A stretch of 64,000 nt of DNA from Alnus glutinosa. Taxonomy: Eukaryota > Streptophyta > Magnoliopsida > Fagales > Betulaceae. The notes beneath the pieces are model-generated. The model was not told the DNA's origin and searched no databases. It saw only the letters and a program-made list of their open reading frames with translations. Location of the stretch: contig NC_084899.1 of assembly GCF_958979055.1 (NCBI RefSeq), positions 1,314,501-1,378,500 of the forward strand. The letters run 5' to 3'. Both the position numbers and the translations under genes were made by a program. Position 1 is the stretch's first letter, and each line of letters starts with the position of its first letter. This document shows positions 1 through 12,000 of the stretch, one piece after another.

Positions 1-3000
1 CCAGCACTTTGAGGAGATGCCCTTAAACCCTAGATTTCACAAAGAGGGGAAAGGAAAAGTAGGAAGAATAAATAAGAAACGACAAGAAATAAAACCCTGG
101 AAGAAACATGTATGAGGTTATATGATCGATTCATACTTGAGACACCCTTCCGAAAAGAGAAGCTGTTGCAGTTCTCCGCCGTTGTGGAGTCAAGCTAGCT
201 GCTCCACTTGCTTTGAGAGTGTGTTGTAGGAGAAACAATAAAGTTGATGTATTACATAACCAATAGGCTAACACATCATTATTATCTGGGACCTTTGATA
301 AATAAAACTCACCAGCATTAGAAACATGAAATGCTATTTTGGATAAATTTCAGCATAGAAGAGTTGAAACTTGAATATAATTCGGCAAATGGACAGATAC
401 ATATCTTATAAAACCGACAAAACTGAAACTTACCTCTAAGGCTGAAGCTATTGATTGAATGATACGATCAAAAACACTAGTTCTTTCAACTTCGAATGAC
501 CTCCAGTGAAGAAGGCATTTGTATATGACACAAGCAGCAATTGGTTTGCCCCCAGAAAATCCCAAATCTTGAGATATGCATTTGATCAGAAGCTCCTGGT
601 TCTCCTGTACCACAAAAGCAGAGTACAAGAAACAAATCAGAAAAAGAAAAATAAATACCAAACAAGATTTTGACTATGCATCTGAGATACATATCGTTCA
701 CGTTACGTAGGGGCACCTTACACTTTCATTTCAATAAACTTTTAATTACTTATAAAAAAAAAATACATATCGTTCACGCATGACAATGGCCACTTACCTG
801 CTGCTTCTCATTAAGAGATTTCTGTGGTTTTTCCTCTGATTCAGGTTCTCGTGCATTTGATATAGCAAGAGTCATATCCTGAAACAAATAAGAGACCATA
901 AGAATTAACAGTTCTTCCTCATTAATGTATATTATCAGAAGGAACAATGTCCTCTTACTGATGCAACCTTGGCTTCTCCATTCTGAACATTCCCATTCTC
1001 TGGTGTTCTCTGTAAAATTCAAGAAACAACACGTATTTCAATTGATTAGTATATTATAATGAAAGGAAATTATAATAAATAGTGAAAATTCCATTGATAC
1101 CTGAATAATCACAGTCTTTGATCTCGCAGACAAAGGTTTCCCAGTTGGTGACAAGGTCAGTGCCTGCTGTCGAAGTACTTGATTCTCCGACTCTGAATTG
1201 GAAAGTTTCTCTTCTAACCTGAATAATAATAAATATGCCAACTTCAGAAACAGTTTAAAATTTTAGCAAAAGAAATATGTTTATGCAGGCAAAAGAGAGA
1301 AAATGAGATGCTCTTGCTCGCATGCATGCAGATACGCATGGGATGCTCTCTCTCTCTCTCTCTCTCTCTAAAAGACTAAATTACTTGACCATAGTGGACA
1401 ATTAGGATCCAACTAATGCAGCTGGACTCAACTAAACAGACAGAAAAGGTGGGTTGAGTCGATGAGGTATGGAGTCATTACTGTAATCACTATGATAACA
1501 ATACTCGACAACTATAGAGTTTAGTTCTAAAGAGTGCTACAAACCTCTGCACAGATTCCTGAAGCTGATCCACTTTTTGCTCTGCATCTTCAAGTTTTTT
1601 AGCCAGCTCAGCATTTCTAGCCTCAGCATCTATAGAAGCTTTCCCGGCCTCCTCTGCTGCCTGTCTTTCTGATAGGAGTAAAGCCTGCACAGTGAGAATG
1701 GTTCATTAAGTCGGTGGAATCCACAGGTTCCATCTCTAAGTCACTCATAGTAAATAATGCTAAACGCGATAATGAGATGACGATATGATATTCCTGAAGT
1801 GGTGGAATGATAATCACATTTTTTGGGTTCTAACCATCAAGTATAACACTATGCTAAACTCTACCCAACCCCTTACCACCCGAACCAAGGGACAACGGCA
1901 ATAAAAAAAGTGGTTATTATGACTACCATTTCAACTTCAAATGATTCCAAGCATACGGGAAAATGGACAGCTTGATCAACTCAAATTAAGCTAAAGATGA
2001 AATCCACATGCATGTACCAAGCTGAAGGTTCAAGCATGTCAAGATTGGTCACATAATTATGCAATGCTCATCACAGAAAATTTAATTTTATGAAAGAACA
2101 TGCACTAGCTCCAGCAATTGGACCTTCTAGTCACTTATCCATTAAATAGACATGTCCCTCAAGAATCATTATAACTAAGCTGTTCTAGTTTAGGAAAACA
2201 TGGCTTTCATTTGTTCATTTTATTATATAGATATCACAAATTCAAAGAACAAGGGAGGAAACCATATATATGCATCAACCATTATCATCCAAGCTAGCTG
2301 GATACCTTTAAACTCTCCACCTCAGCAGTTAAAGAATCAATCTTCCCTGTGTCTTGGACTACAACAGGAGTCTCCTTGATGACTGGAGGTGCTTCTTCAA
2401 TAGCTTTCCGAGCTGCCTCTCGTTCTTGGATAACCCTGGCATTTGCTGATTCTACTTGAATTTGCATTGCGTGCAAAGTATCCTGTAGCTTTGTAATTTC
2501 CTGGGCTTTTTCCTCTTCCAAATCGGTCTGTGTTCAATTTAACATAAAATTAAATCATAATGCAAGTCAGTTGCAGTGCGGATAGTATCACCAATCCAGA
2601 TCATACCATACTTGATATTGAATTACAATATTAAATAAAATAAAGTTACCCTTAATCTCTTCTCTAACTGCAAACGCCATGTAAGTTCTTCCACGCGCTT
2701 TTCTAGTTTGTCTTTTGCTTCTTTTAGCGCCCCAGTTTCTCTAGCAGCCTGAATTGATTTACACCAATAGTTACCACCTGAATTTATTCCTCATACACAA
2801 TGGATGAAGCATTACATCTTAAGAAATATGATACCATTTTGAGCTGTCTGAGCTCTCTCCGGGCAACCCTTTGTCTCCAACCACACTGAGTAACTAGTGC
2901 AGCCTTCTGGAGACTCTTATAATAAGAATATGCTATGTAGCAACGCAAATGAGCCTGCAATCCGCCAACAAAGCTCAATCACTCAATATTACATTCTTTA

Positions 3001-6000
3001 ACAAGTTTCACTCACTATTAATTCTATGTAGTTACTGGTTTTGCAGCATGCATATAACACTTGTGAGATCTCATTTTCTGCATTCTAAGATAACATATTC
3101 AGAAGATTAGTGATGACAGGACCTGGACAATAATTGCTGCCTTAGTTTGTTTTCTGAATCTGAATTCATTGCGAGCAGTCATTGCCCTTAACCCTGTCTG
3201 CAATGTAATTGCAGACAACCACACTGTTAAGTAGGATTTCCGGACAATGCATCTTCGGAAATTCTTCTGTATTGTCAGAGCTGCCGCTTCTCGGCGTAGT
3301 TGCTCAAAGAGTTCGCGGGCCAATATACCTAATTAAAATTGAGAACAATGAAATTGGTTATAATATGGATCTGGATTTTGATGGGCTAAAAGAAGCAGTT
3401 AATAGAATAATAATATGTACAAGGTGGCAAGGTGTATGTATCCCTAGTTAGAAATGGTATGTTATTATTTCTATTTAAATAATGCCATCATGACTATCTC
3501 CAGCATAATTGGAGAAAATATGTTATGACAGACCATAGAAGCTTTAAGCACCATAAACAATTATCTATCTTTACATCCCATCTTACTCTTTTTATTTTTT
3601 TCCTAAGCATTACATCCTATCTTGATTATCGAACCCCCCCCCCCCCCCCCTCCCAATGCACACATGAACTAACTCGCACACAAGCACATGTGCACATAGT
3701 TGTGAAAAGAAGGAAAACCATAGTCCATTTATCAGAAAAAATAAATAAATAAATAAATAAAGGTTGGGTGTGGCTTGAGCTTGAGCTAATATCTGTTCAG
3801 TAAACTTTGAGCTTGGTTGGTTGAGTTTGAAAGGACCAGGGAAAATACTAGAGGAGGTTTTTATTGTAACGCAGTTTCAAAATCTGATGATTAGACATGT
3901 GGCTTTAGAAGAAAGGACAAGATATTACATTATATAGAATTTCCAAACTAATATAAATTGCAAAGGGAAAAAAAAAAGCAACTGAAGTCAAATCTCTGTC
4001 ATTAACTATGACCAGATGCTGAGAATCGACGTACTATGCAGCATTGATTCAAAGAGAATTTGAAGATACCTCGCAAACATGACTGCAATTGAATTGCAGC
4101 TTTACGTAGCGCGACGAACTCCTTGCGTGCAATATATGTACGACTTTGTCTTTGAATTATTTTAGCTGCATTTCCAAGCACCTCTGCTCTTCTAGCATCC
4201 AACTCAGCCATCTGACCAGCCCTTAGGAAGACTTTTGTCTTGCCTATCTGTGAAGCCAACAAAATATGACATCAGAAATACACAGATGGCAAAATGCCTC
4301 ACACATAATGCTGATTATTGATAAATAACTAAGCAGGACATGTATATATGAAATAGAACAAGTATTTGGAAACCTCAAATTACAACTTCAACATGTGCTT
4401 CACTTTGAAAAGACATTTAGAAATCCAGTGAGATTCTTAAGACAGTGAGCCAGTGTCAGGCAGCCCACCCTGCAGCCCCTACTAGGGCAGGGACACAAGA
4501 CTGAAAATCACGGTAGAAGCAAGGATGGTCCACACCTACCTACTAGCATCAGGTAAAGGACAGGTTTGGGTCTTGGTCAGCCCATGTTGGAACCTACTGT
4601 GGGTATATACTTATTTTAACGTTATCTCAAGGAGAATTTCAAGACTTTTTGAACTTTCATACTGTGAAGGGAAGTCACATTTTTAACCTCAAAAGTAGAA
4701 CAGGAAATGGCACATGATGAATTGTTGTCAGGTATCATCTCTCTGTCACTCATTTTATTCATGATTGACATAGGTGTTTAGCAGTGCATGCGAGAAAGGA
4801 ACAGACAAACAAACAGTATTGACGGAATGTTGGAAAAAAATCAGAAACCCAAATTGGGACTGGCTCTATCAGCCCCAGGTTGTGATCTTATCTAATCCAA
4901 CATTGCCCTGATGCAGGTTTCAGACAGGGATAAGTTGTCCCCATGGCAGACAGGGTCTGGGAAGGGCCTCCTTGTCTCAAATCAACCCATAACCATACAG
5001 TAGCATTATCAAGATAAGTCACAAGGAGATATGTGAATTACCTGATAACCTTTCAATCCTTTTTTATCCATAATCATTTGGCATGCAACTTTCTCATCGT
5101 GGCTGTTCATGAAGAAGTAATAAGAGTTATTTCAGAAGCAAGAATGGTATGTACTGAGAATAAAAGGACTTAAAGAAGAAAAGATGAAGCCAGAAAAGAA
5201 AGAAACACATGATGTGCCATTAACCCTAGTTAACTTAGAATTAGGGAACTAGGCAGTGGAGCCATAAAATCTAGAAAACAAAAGATCTAGACTTACTTTC
5301 CTTCCAAAACTTCTGGAGCAAGAACACCAAAGCGATGAAGAAACTCATAAAATGTTCGTCGAGTAGGATATCCAGCACAGCTAATTCTGATTGCCTCAAG
5401 AACACCCTACAATACAAAATGTAGACACATGAAATTTACTAACTGGACAGGATTTTAAAACAAAAATGTCAAGCTTTGCAGGTTTCACCAAATAAATTAT
5501 GTACAGAAAAAGAAAAGAAGAAGCCAAAGGTATAGTCAGATTATACTTACACCACAGCGTAATTGTTGGATAACATTGAGACTCTCAAAAATAGCAGGTT
5601 TGAGAACATTGTTTGGCTTCACACATCTGATATAATGAGGTTCTGTTGAACTCAAGGTTTCCATCAAAGATTGGAGTTGTAACTGCATTTTTGAGAACAC
5701 ATCTCACTTAATTGTCAGAGAACAGCAGATATCCAGAAAATTGAGTTAAGAATGTCAACAACTACATATTACATACTTAAATTTGATTCAGGCATATACA
5801 CAATTCAATGTATCAAAAAGTTTCCTACAACACCCACAAGCTTTAAAAGATTGCGCCACTCTATCTAGAAGTATTGTTGCATTTTAAAAACGGGCTCTAA
5901 GTGACATCATGTTCATCAAGTGCGACAACATGACAATGTCATGTTCTGGCATGTCTGTCGAGTCTTAATTTACTCCAACAACATGGTTAATTCTATATAA

Positions 6001-9000
6001 AAAAAAAAAACTGTGTTCTAGATCAGATCCCATGGCCTTCCTTCTTATTGATTTCCATAAATATAAGTTTGTAGATAACACAAGACTATCATCCACCAAC
6101 TGAGATTTACATGCTTTAGCAATAATTTTGAACTGAAATTGAAAGCTGCAAACAGGAATTTTCATTGAAAGGAAAAGGACAAAAAGAAAAAGGCAGTGTC
6201 AACACCATTTCAAATGAAGTACTAAAAAGAGATGATATAAATAAATCTCCTGGCTGCAAGCCTCAAAAGTCATGGAATGAAAAAGTGACGAAGAAGTCAA
6301 AGGGCCACAATAAGGATATACCTAAAGTTGGGGAAATTCATCAATACTGCTTGAATTTTCTCTACCCAACATGTTTTTTTTTTTTTTGACAAGTAAATAG
6401 AGTTTTATCGAAAGCGTAAGGCGCCCCTAAGTATACTGGAAGTATACACAAGAAAACGCCTAAGAAGACAGAGAAAAACGAACAAGAAAATCAGAATAGC
6501 TAATCGACAAGGGTAACAAAAAGGCTACCGTCCAAAAATACAGCATATGAAGGAACGAGGCAACAATATCCTCCAAGGAATTCTCCATGTCTTCGAAACA
6601 CCTAAGATTTCTCTCCTTCCAAACACACCAAAGAATGCAAATTGGCACAATCTTCCAAACCGTAGCACTCCTTGGCCTTCTAGCCTTCCACCAACAAGAA
6701 AATAAGTCGATCACTCTTCTAGGCATAACCCAAGGCATACCAAACCAAGAAAAAACATGATTCCACAAAGTGGAAGTCACATCACAATGAAGAAGAAGGT
6801 GGTCCACGGATTCCCCATCTCTCTTGCATAAGTAGCATCTATCCACAATGATGATCTTTCGCTTCCTAAGATTGTCCACTGTAAGAATCTTGCCTAGGGC
6901 TGCCGTCCACGCAAAAAAAGCCCCCCTCGAAGGAGCCTGAGTCCACCACACACTCTTCCAAGGAAAGCGTCGACCTTCAGAGCCAACCAAGGAGTTAAAG
7001 AAGAACTTGACCTTAAACACACCTTTCTTGGAAGGGACCCACCAGAGCCTATCTGCACGCTCTCGACAAACCGTGGTTGAATGTAGCACCTAAAAGAAGG
7101 AGGCAAAGACATTCACTTCCCAATCATGCACCTCTCTAACAAAGCTCACGTTCCACTGAATAGAGCCGCCCAAAACCTCTATATTATCCGCAACGGAAGC
7201 ATCCTTAACCCGAGCAATACCAAAAAGAACAGGAAAAGCTTCCTTCAACACCATATCCCCACACCACAAATCATGCCAAAATTTTGTCCTAATCCCATCC
7301 CCCACCTCAAATCTAGTAAAACCAGAGAAAATCCCCTACCCTTTCCTGATATTCTTCCACAGCCCCACCCCAAAGGGACCTACAAGTTCGCGGGAGCACC
7401 ACCCACCCCACAAATTGCTAAACTTGGAGTCTACCACCACTCTCCACCAAGCATCTCTCTCAATTCCATTCCGCCACAACCATTTGCCTAACAAAGCGCG
7501 GTTGAACATCAACAAATTCCGAATACCCAGCCCCCCTTCTGAAACTGGGGTACACACCTTCGACCAACTTCCCAAGTGAAATTTAAACTCTTCACGCATT
7601 CCACCCTAGAGAAAATCCCGTTGTAACTTCTCTAAGCGAGTAGCAACACTCCCCGGGATAAGGAACAAAGACAAAAAATAAGTAGGCACATTGGCAACAG
7701 GTAACTCTACCACCCTTGGAGAGGTATAACCTTTGCCAACTAGCCAGTCGATGCTCTATCTTCTCAATAATCCCGTCCCAAATATGAGTGGACTTATAGG
7801 AAGCCCCCAAAGGAAGACCAAGATACTTCGCCGGCAAAGAAGCAATCCCACACCCTCTAATGTCGGCCAGCCTTTCCACTTGATCTACATTCCCCACAGG
7901 AATTAAATTTGACACCGAAGTTACTGTTATAAAACTCTGGTCAAGGTTATATTAGTATTTCTTTCTGTCCTAGAAGCTGGTTAGTTGGTCTTGATTATGT
8001 ATAGGCTTTATTTCATGGGCATCCTTGGGTAAATTTTTATATGGGTCTTTTAAATCCAATGATACATCCAAGTCCTACGGAGTGCTAGCACTCACATGCA
8101 GCCCATATAAATATTTTGAGGTTAATGAAGAAAACATTTGAAAGACAAATAATATTGCATGCTCCATGATGCATCTTCTCTTGGGTCTGACGCCGCCTAA
8201 AAACCGTGGGTGTTATGCTTAAGGATCCCAGCATGATGCTAGGTTGATTTTCATACTTTTATTTCTGCTTCTCTGTGATTCCTACCTGCTATATTTCAGC
8301 CTCCACAACATTAATCCTTCCCCATCAATAAACCCTTCATCTGAACATCCAAACACTGAAAGAAAAAGGCGCATGCAGAGAATTTGTGACTAACTTCTCA
8401 GTCTTCAGAAACCATCAAAATTTATTAGATTTTGATCTCAAACCTGCTCTTCTATGTCAGCTAAGTTTCAAAACTGTACTTTATTGATTTTAGCTCTCTC
8501 TGAGATGCATGTGAGACTAGACTATCCTATGTCAATGCTATTGATAACATCAGGTAATTGATACACTAAGCAGCCATACTTGGTGAAGGTATTCAAAATA
8601 ATCTTATTGCCCATGGTTCCCCATTCCCCAAAACAAATCCGAATATTGTTAACTTCCATCTACTTTCCAATTTAGGCAGAATTTACAAGTGTGGAATAAT
8701 CATTTGGACAGGGGTTAATTATGCCATTCTAGTAAAAATTTGGCACTGTTCTAAAGTCTACACAGAACCTGAGATGCAGGAGTATCTTCATCTGCATCAA
8801 ATTATCTTTACCCTTGGCCCAGCTGAATTACTTGTCACAAAGCATAGACTTCTATTTCAGGGTCATTAGTTATTTTTCTTCTTTTTCTATGGATCATAAA
8901 TTTGAGTTAATTGTAACCCAGGGATCACTGTAAGCCATTTGAACTTCAGCAGAATAAAGCAACTCCTAATACATTAACTTGATCCAGATGCTCCGCTAGG

Positions 9001-12000
9001 AGAAGAACAGCAATACCTTAAAGCGAGAGCCAATGGAAGAAAATTTTGATGACTTTGATGATTCCTCTGGAAGTGGAGGAAATAGACCTGCCACAAAAGA
9101 GCACTTGGATGCCGTCAACAGATCCTGATGTTCTGCCACCACATAATCTTTGTTTTTATCGAGGAACAGATCAGCCAGATAGATTACCTGGAAAAATAGA
9201 AATATTTAAGCAAATATTATAGCGAAGTACAGATAAATGGAACACATATAACAGGGAAAATATGTTTACCTCTCCTGCATAGTGAGATATAGTAAAACTA
9301 GTACGAGAAAGCTTAGGTTTGATAAAGCGCTTGTGGTTTTTGAATGTCTGATACAGCTTCTGAGCAAATGTTTCATGTGTAGATTTAGGAAACATGCTGT
9401 GTTAAGCAATCAAACAAAAATGAGTACAAAAAAAATAATAATAAAGAATTTGAATTGTGCAAACATGGCTAGAAGTGTGTGGATATCACCCTAATCATAA
9501 TGAGACTTTCAATCATAAAATCATGTAAAGATAAGAATTCAAGCCCATTGAAGTTAGAAGCAATGATGGCTAAAGTAAAATGAAATAATTAGCTGCTTAC
9601 CAGGCTTCATCCAGAAGTGCAATAATTCCTCCAGGTTTCTGCAAATAAGTGAATTAGTTGTAATGAGATGATACATCAGAAGAACAAGAGAAAAGTGAAA
9701 CTTGGTTATAAAGAAATATAATGCAATTGGTAGCGAGTATGACAAGCATATAAAATGTGTTGAGCAAATGATATTCTTCAAATGAGCAGAACCGATACAA
9801 ATAAACACGATGCAGCAAGCGACAATAAAAACACCTTCTCGATCAGATCCAAAACATCCTGGTTATCAACAAATTCTATGTAACTCCAATTGATTTCTTC
9901 TTTCGTATATTCTTCTTGTTCCATTTTGAAGACATGCTGCAAACGTGCAATTACCATAAAAGCTATAGTAAGCGCAGGTAGAAATTTATCCAAACTAGGG
10001 AGCATGAATTATGCCAGGAGTTGCCAAACCTGATTGAAATGCTGTTGCAGTTTCTCGTTCGTAAAGTTGATACAGAACTGCTCAAAACTATTCAACAAAG
10101 AAATTTGTTGGATATACGGCTAGATACATTGCAAAGGATATTAAAATTTGATTGCTTACCTATTATGTTTAAAACTCTCAAACCCATAAATATCAAGAAC
10201 TCCAATTAAGGATTTTGAGTTTGGATCTTGCCCAATTGAAATGTTAATTTTGTCCACAATCCTGTAGACGATGATGACAAACTTGTTAGAACCCAAATAC
10301 TGAGCAAACGGGACTTAAAACACATTAATTTGTTTGTTCTTTTGACAGTCAATTTCCTGTATTACTATTGATGATTATATCATGTTGAGGGGGCATGTGT
10401 GCGCACACAAATACAAAGGGGCAATGTTAAAGAAATCCCATTACCAATCAAACAAACGAGAATAGATGGTTTTCGCAAAGGCATCCCTGCTGCCCAATGC
10501 AGCAACAGGATCAAGTGTTCTTGTAATAATCTCTTCTGGTGTCACCATTGCACGCTTAATCAGCGCTTCTTCCAAGTTCTTGGCATCACACCTACCATAA
10601 AACATAAGTCAATAAAGGCGTATGACTCCAATATATAACCATTAAGACATGCATCACAAATGAAGAAAAAGATTAAACAGGGCGTACTTAAGCAGTTCAG
10701 CTGTCACATTAAGATGGAACCTAGACTTCTCATCTTTAATGACAGAAGAGTCAATCTCCTTTCCCTTTGCAAATTCAATATTTCCAAGATGCAGAATAGC
10801 AGCTACAACCCTAAAAATGGCGTCCTGAATAGAAACTTTTATTACAAATATTCTGAATGCAATAGCAAAACAAACCATTTCTTAGAACTACTGGGCAGAC
10901 TGACCTGCTCTTCCTCACTGATTCCAACTATATCCATAGCCCTTCTGGTTGCAAGATATTCATGGGCATCATCCACTCCGTCCAGCTCAAAGCAGGTGGA
11001 TTGATTCAAGTAATGGAAGGACTTAGGGTTTTCCAATCGATACCTCTCTCTATCCTGAAAATTAAGAGAAACAATGACGATAGCTTATAAATACAGTCAT
11101 AGCCACTTCATTTGAGAACATGGGCAAATTTCAAAAACAAAATAGAGCATAAATACCTCAGGTGGTGCTGCACAGAGAAGGTAAAAGCAATGGTAGTTTC
11201 TTTCAGGATCTGAAATTTGGCAAACACGAGATCTTTCAAGCAAATAAGTTCGTACAGCAGCCCCAGATATCCTCCCACTCTTGTCAAATTGGATCTCAAC
11301 AAATTTACCAAAACGACTGTGTTGTGATACCAGGAAAACATAAAGTAAGATAAGCTCCTTTACAAGTTGAACTCATGTAACCGACATTCATGAACAATAA
11401 CTGTATTATAGCTCAAGTACGATAGTATATCAAAATAATCGCCATTTAAGAACCCAGAGTTTCCAAATTTGGGACAGACTAGCCAGTGAGAACAATTTAA
11501 CCATGAACCGATCCTTGGTCCATTAGATTCAACCACCAATATTTTTTCCAGTACTGCTCAGGGCAAAAGAGAAATAAGGGGGGAGGGGAGGGGAGAGAAA
11601 TGACCTTTTCATCTAAACCTTCCCTAATCTCCTCATATACTAATGTAGTGACATTAGAATGCACCTCAAATATTGTATGGAGGCATAAGATATTTTATTT
11701 TATAACTGTCAATATTCATGGGTTGTCCAACTTTTGCCATCCTTTGCGGGGAAGTTGAGGTGGTTAGTTCGAAATTTACAGTTCAGCCTCTGGACAAAGT
11801 ATTAGAGCAGTGATTATTTTGACAAACCTCACATTAACAAATACTCACCTTGAGTTGTTGTTCCTAACAGTTTTGGCATTGCCAAAAGCTTCAAGAACCG
11901 GATTGGACTGTACAAATTAATCAACCAGAACACACCAAGTCAAGCAACAATTCCATCCTCAAAATTTACAGAAATTTATCAAAGCTTGCAGATAGTTTCA

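Noticed and set aside
1330-1370. CT repeat as a regulatory site
   Set aside because: A plain microsatellite inside an intron with no further support.
2306-2748. Apparent frameshift between myosin exons 23 and 24
   Set aside because: It came from a miscounted A-run. On recounting, exon 24 is 2306-2527 (222 nt) and the frame is continuous (…EKRLR | TDLEEEK…).
6165-6389. Lysine-rich plus-strand open frame next to the LINE tail
   Set aside because: Intronic, ends in the poly-T of the LINE, no family resemblance.
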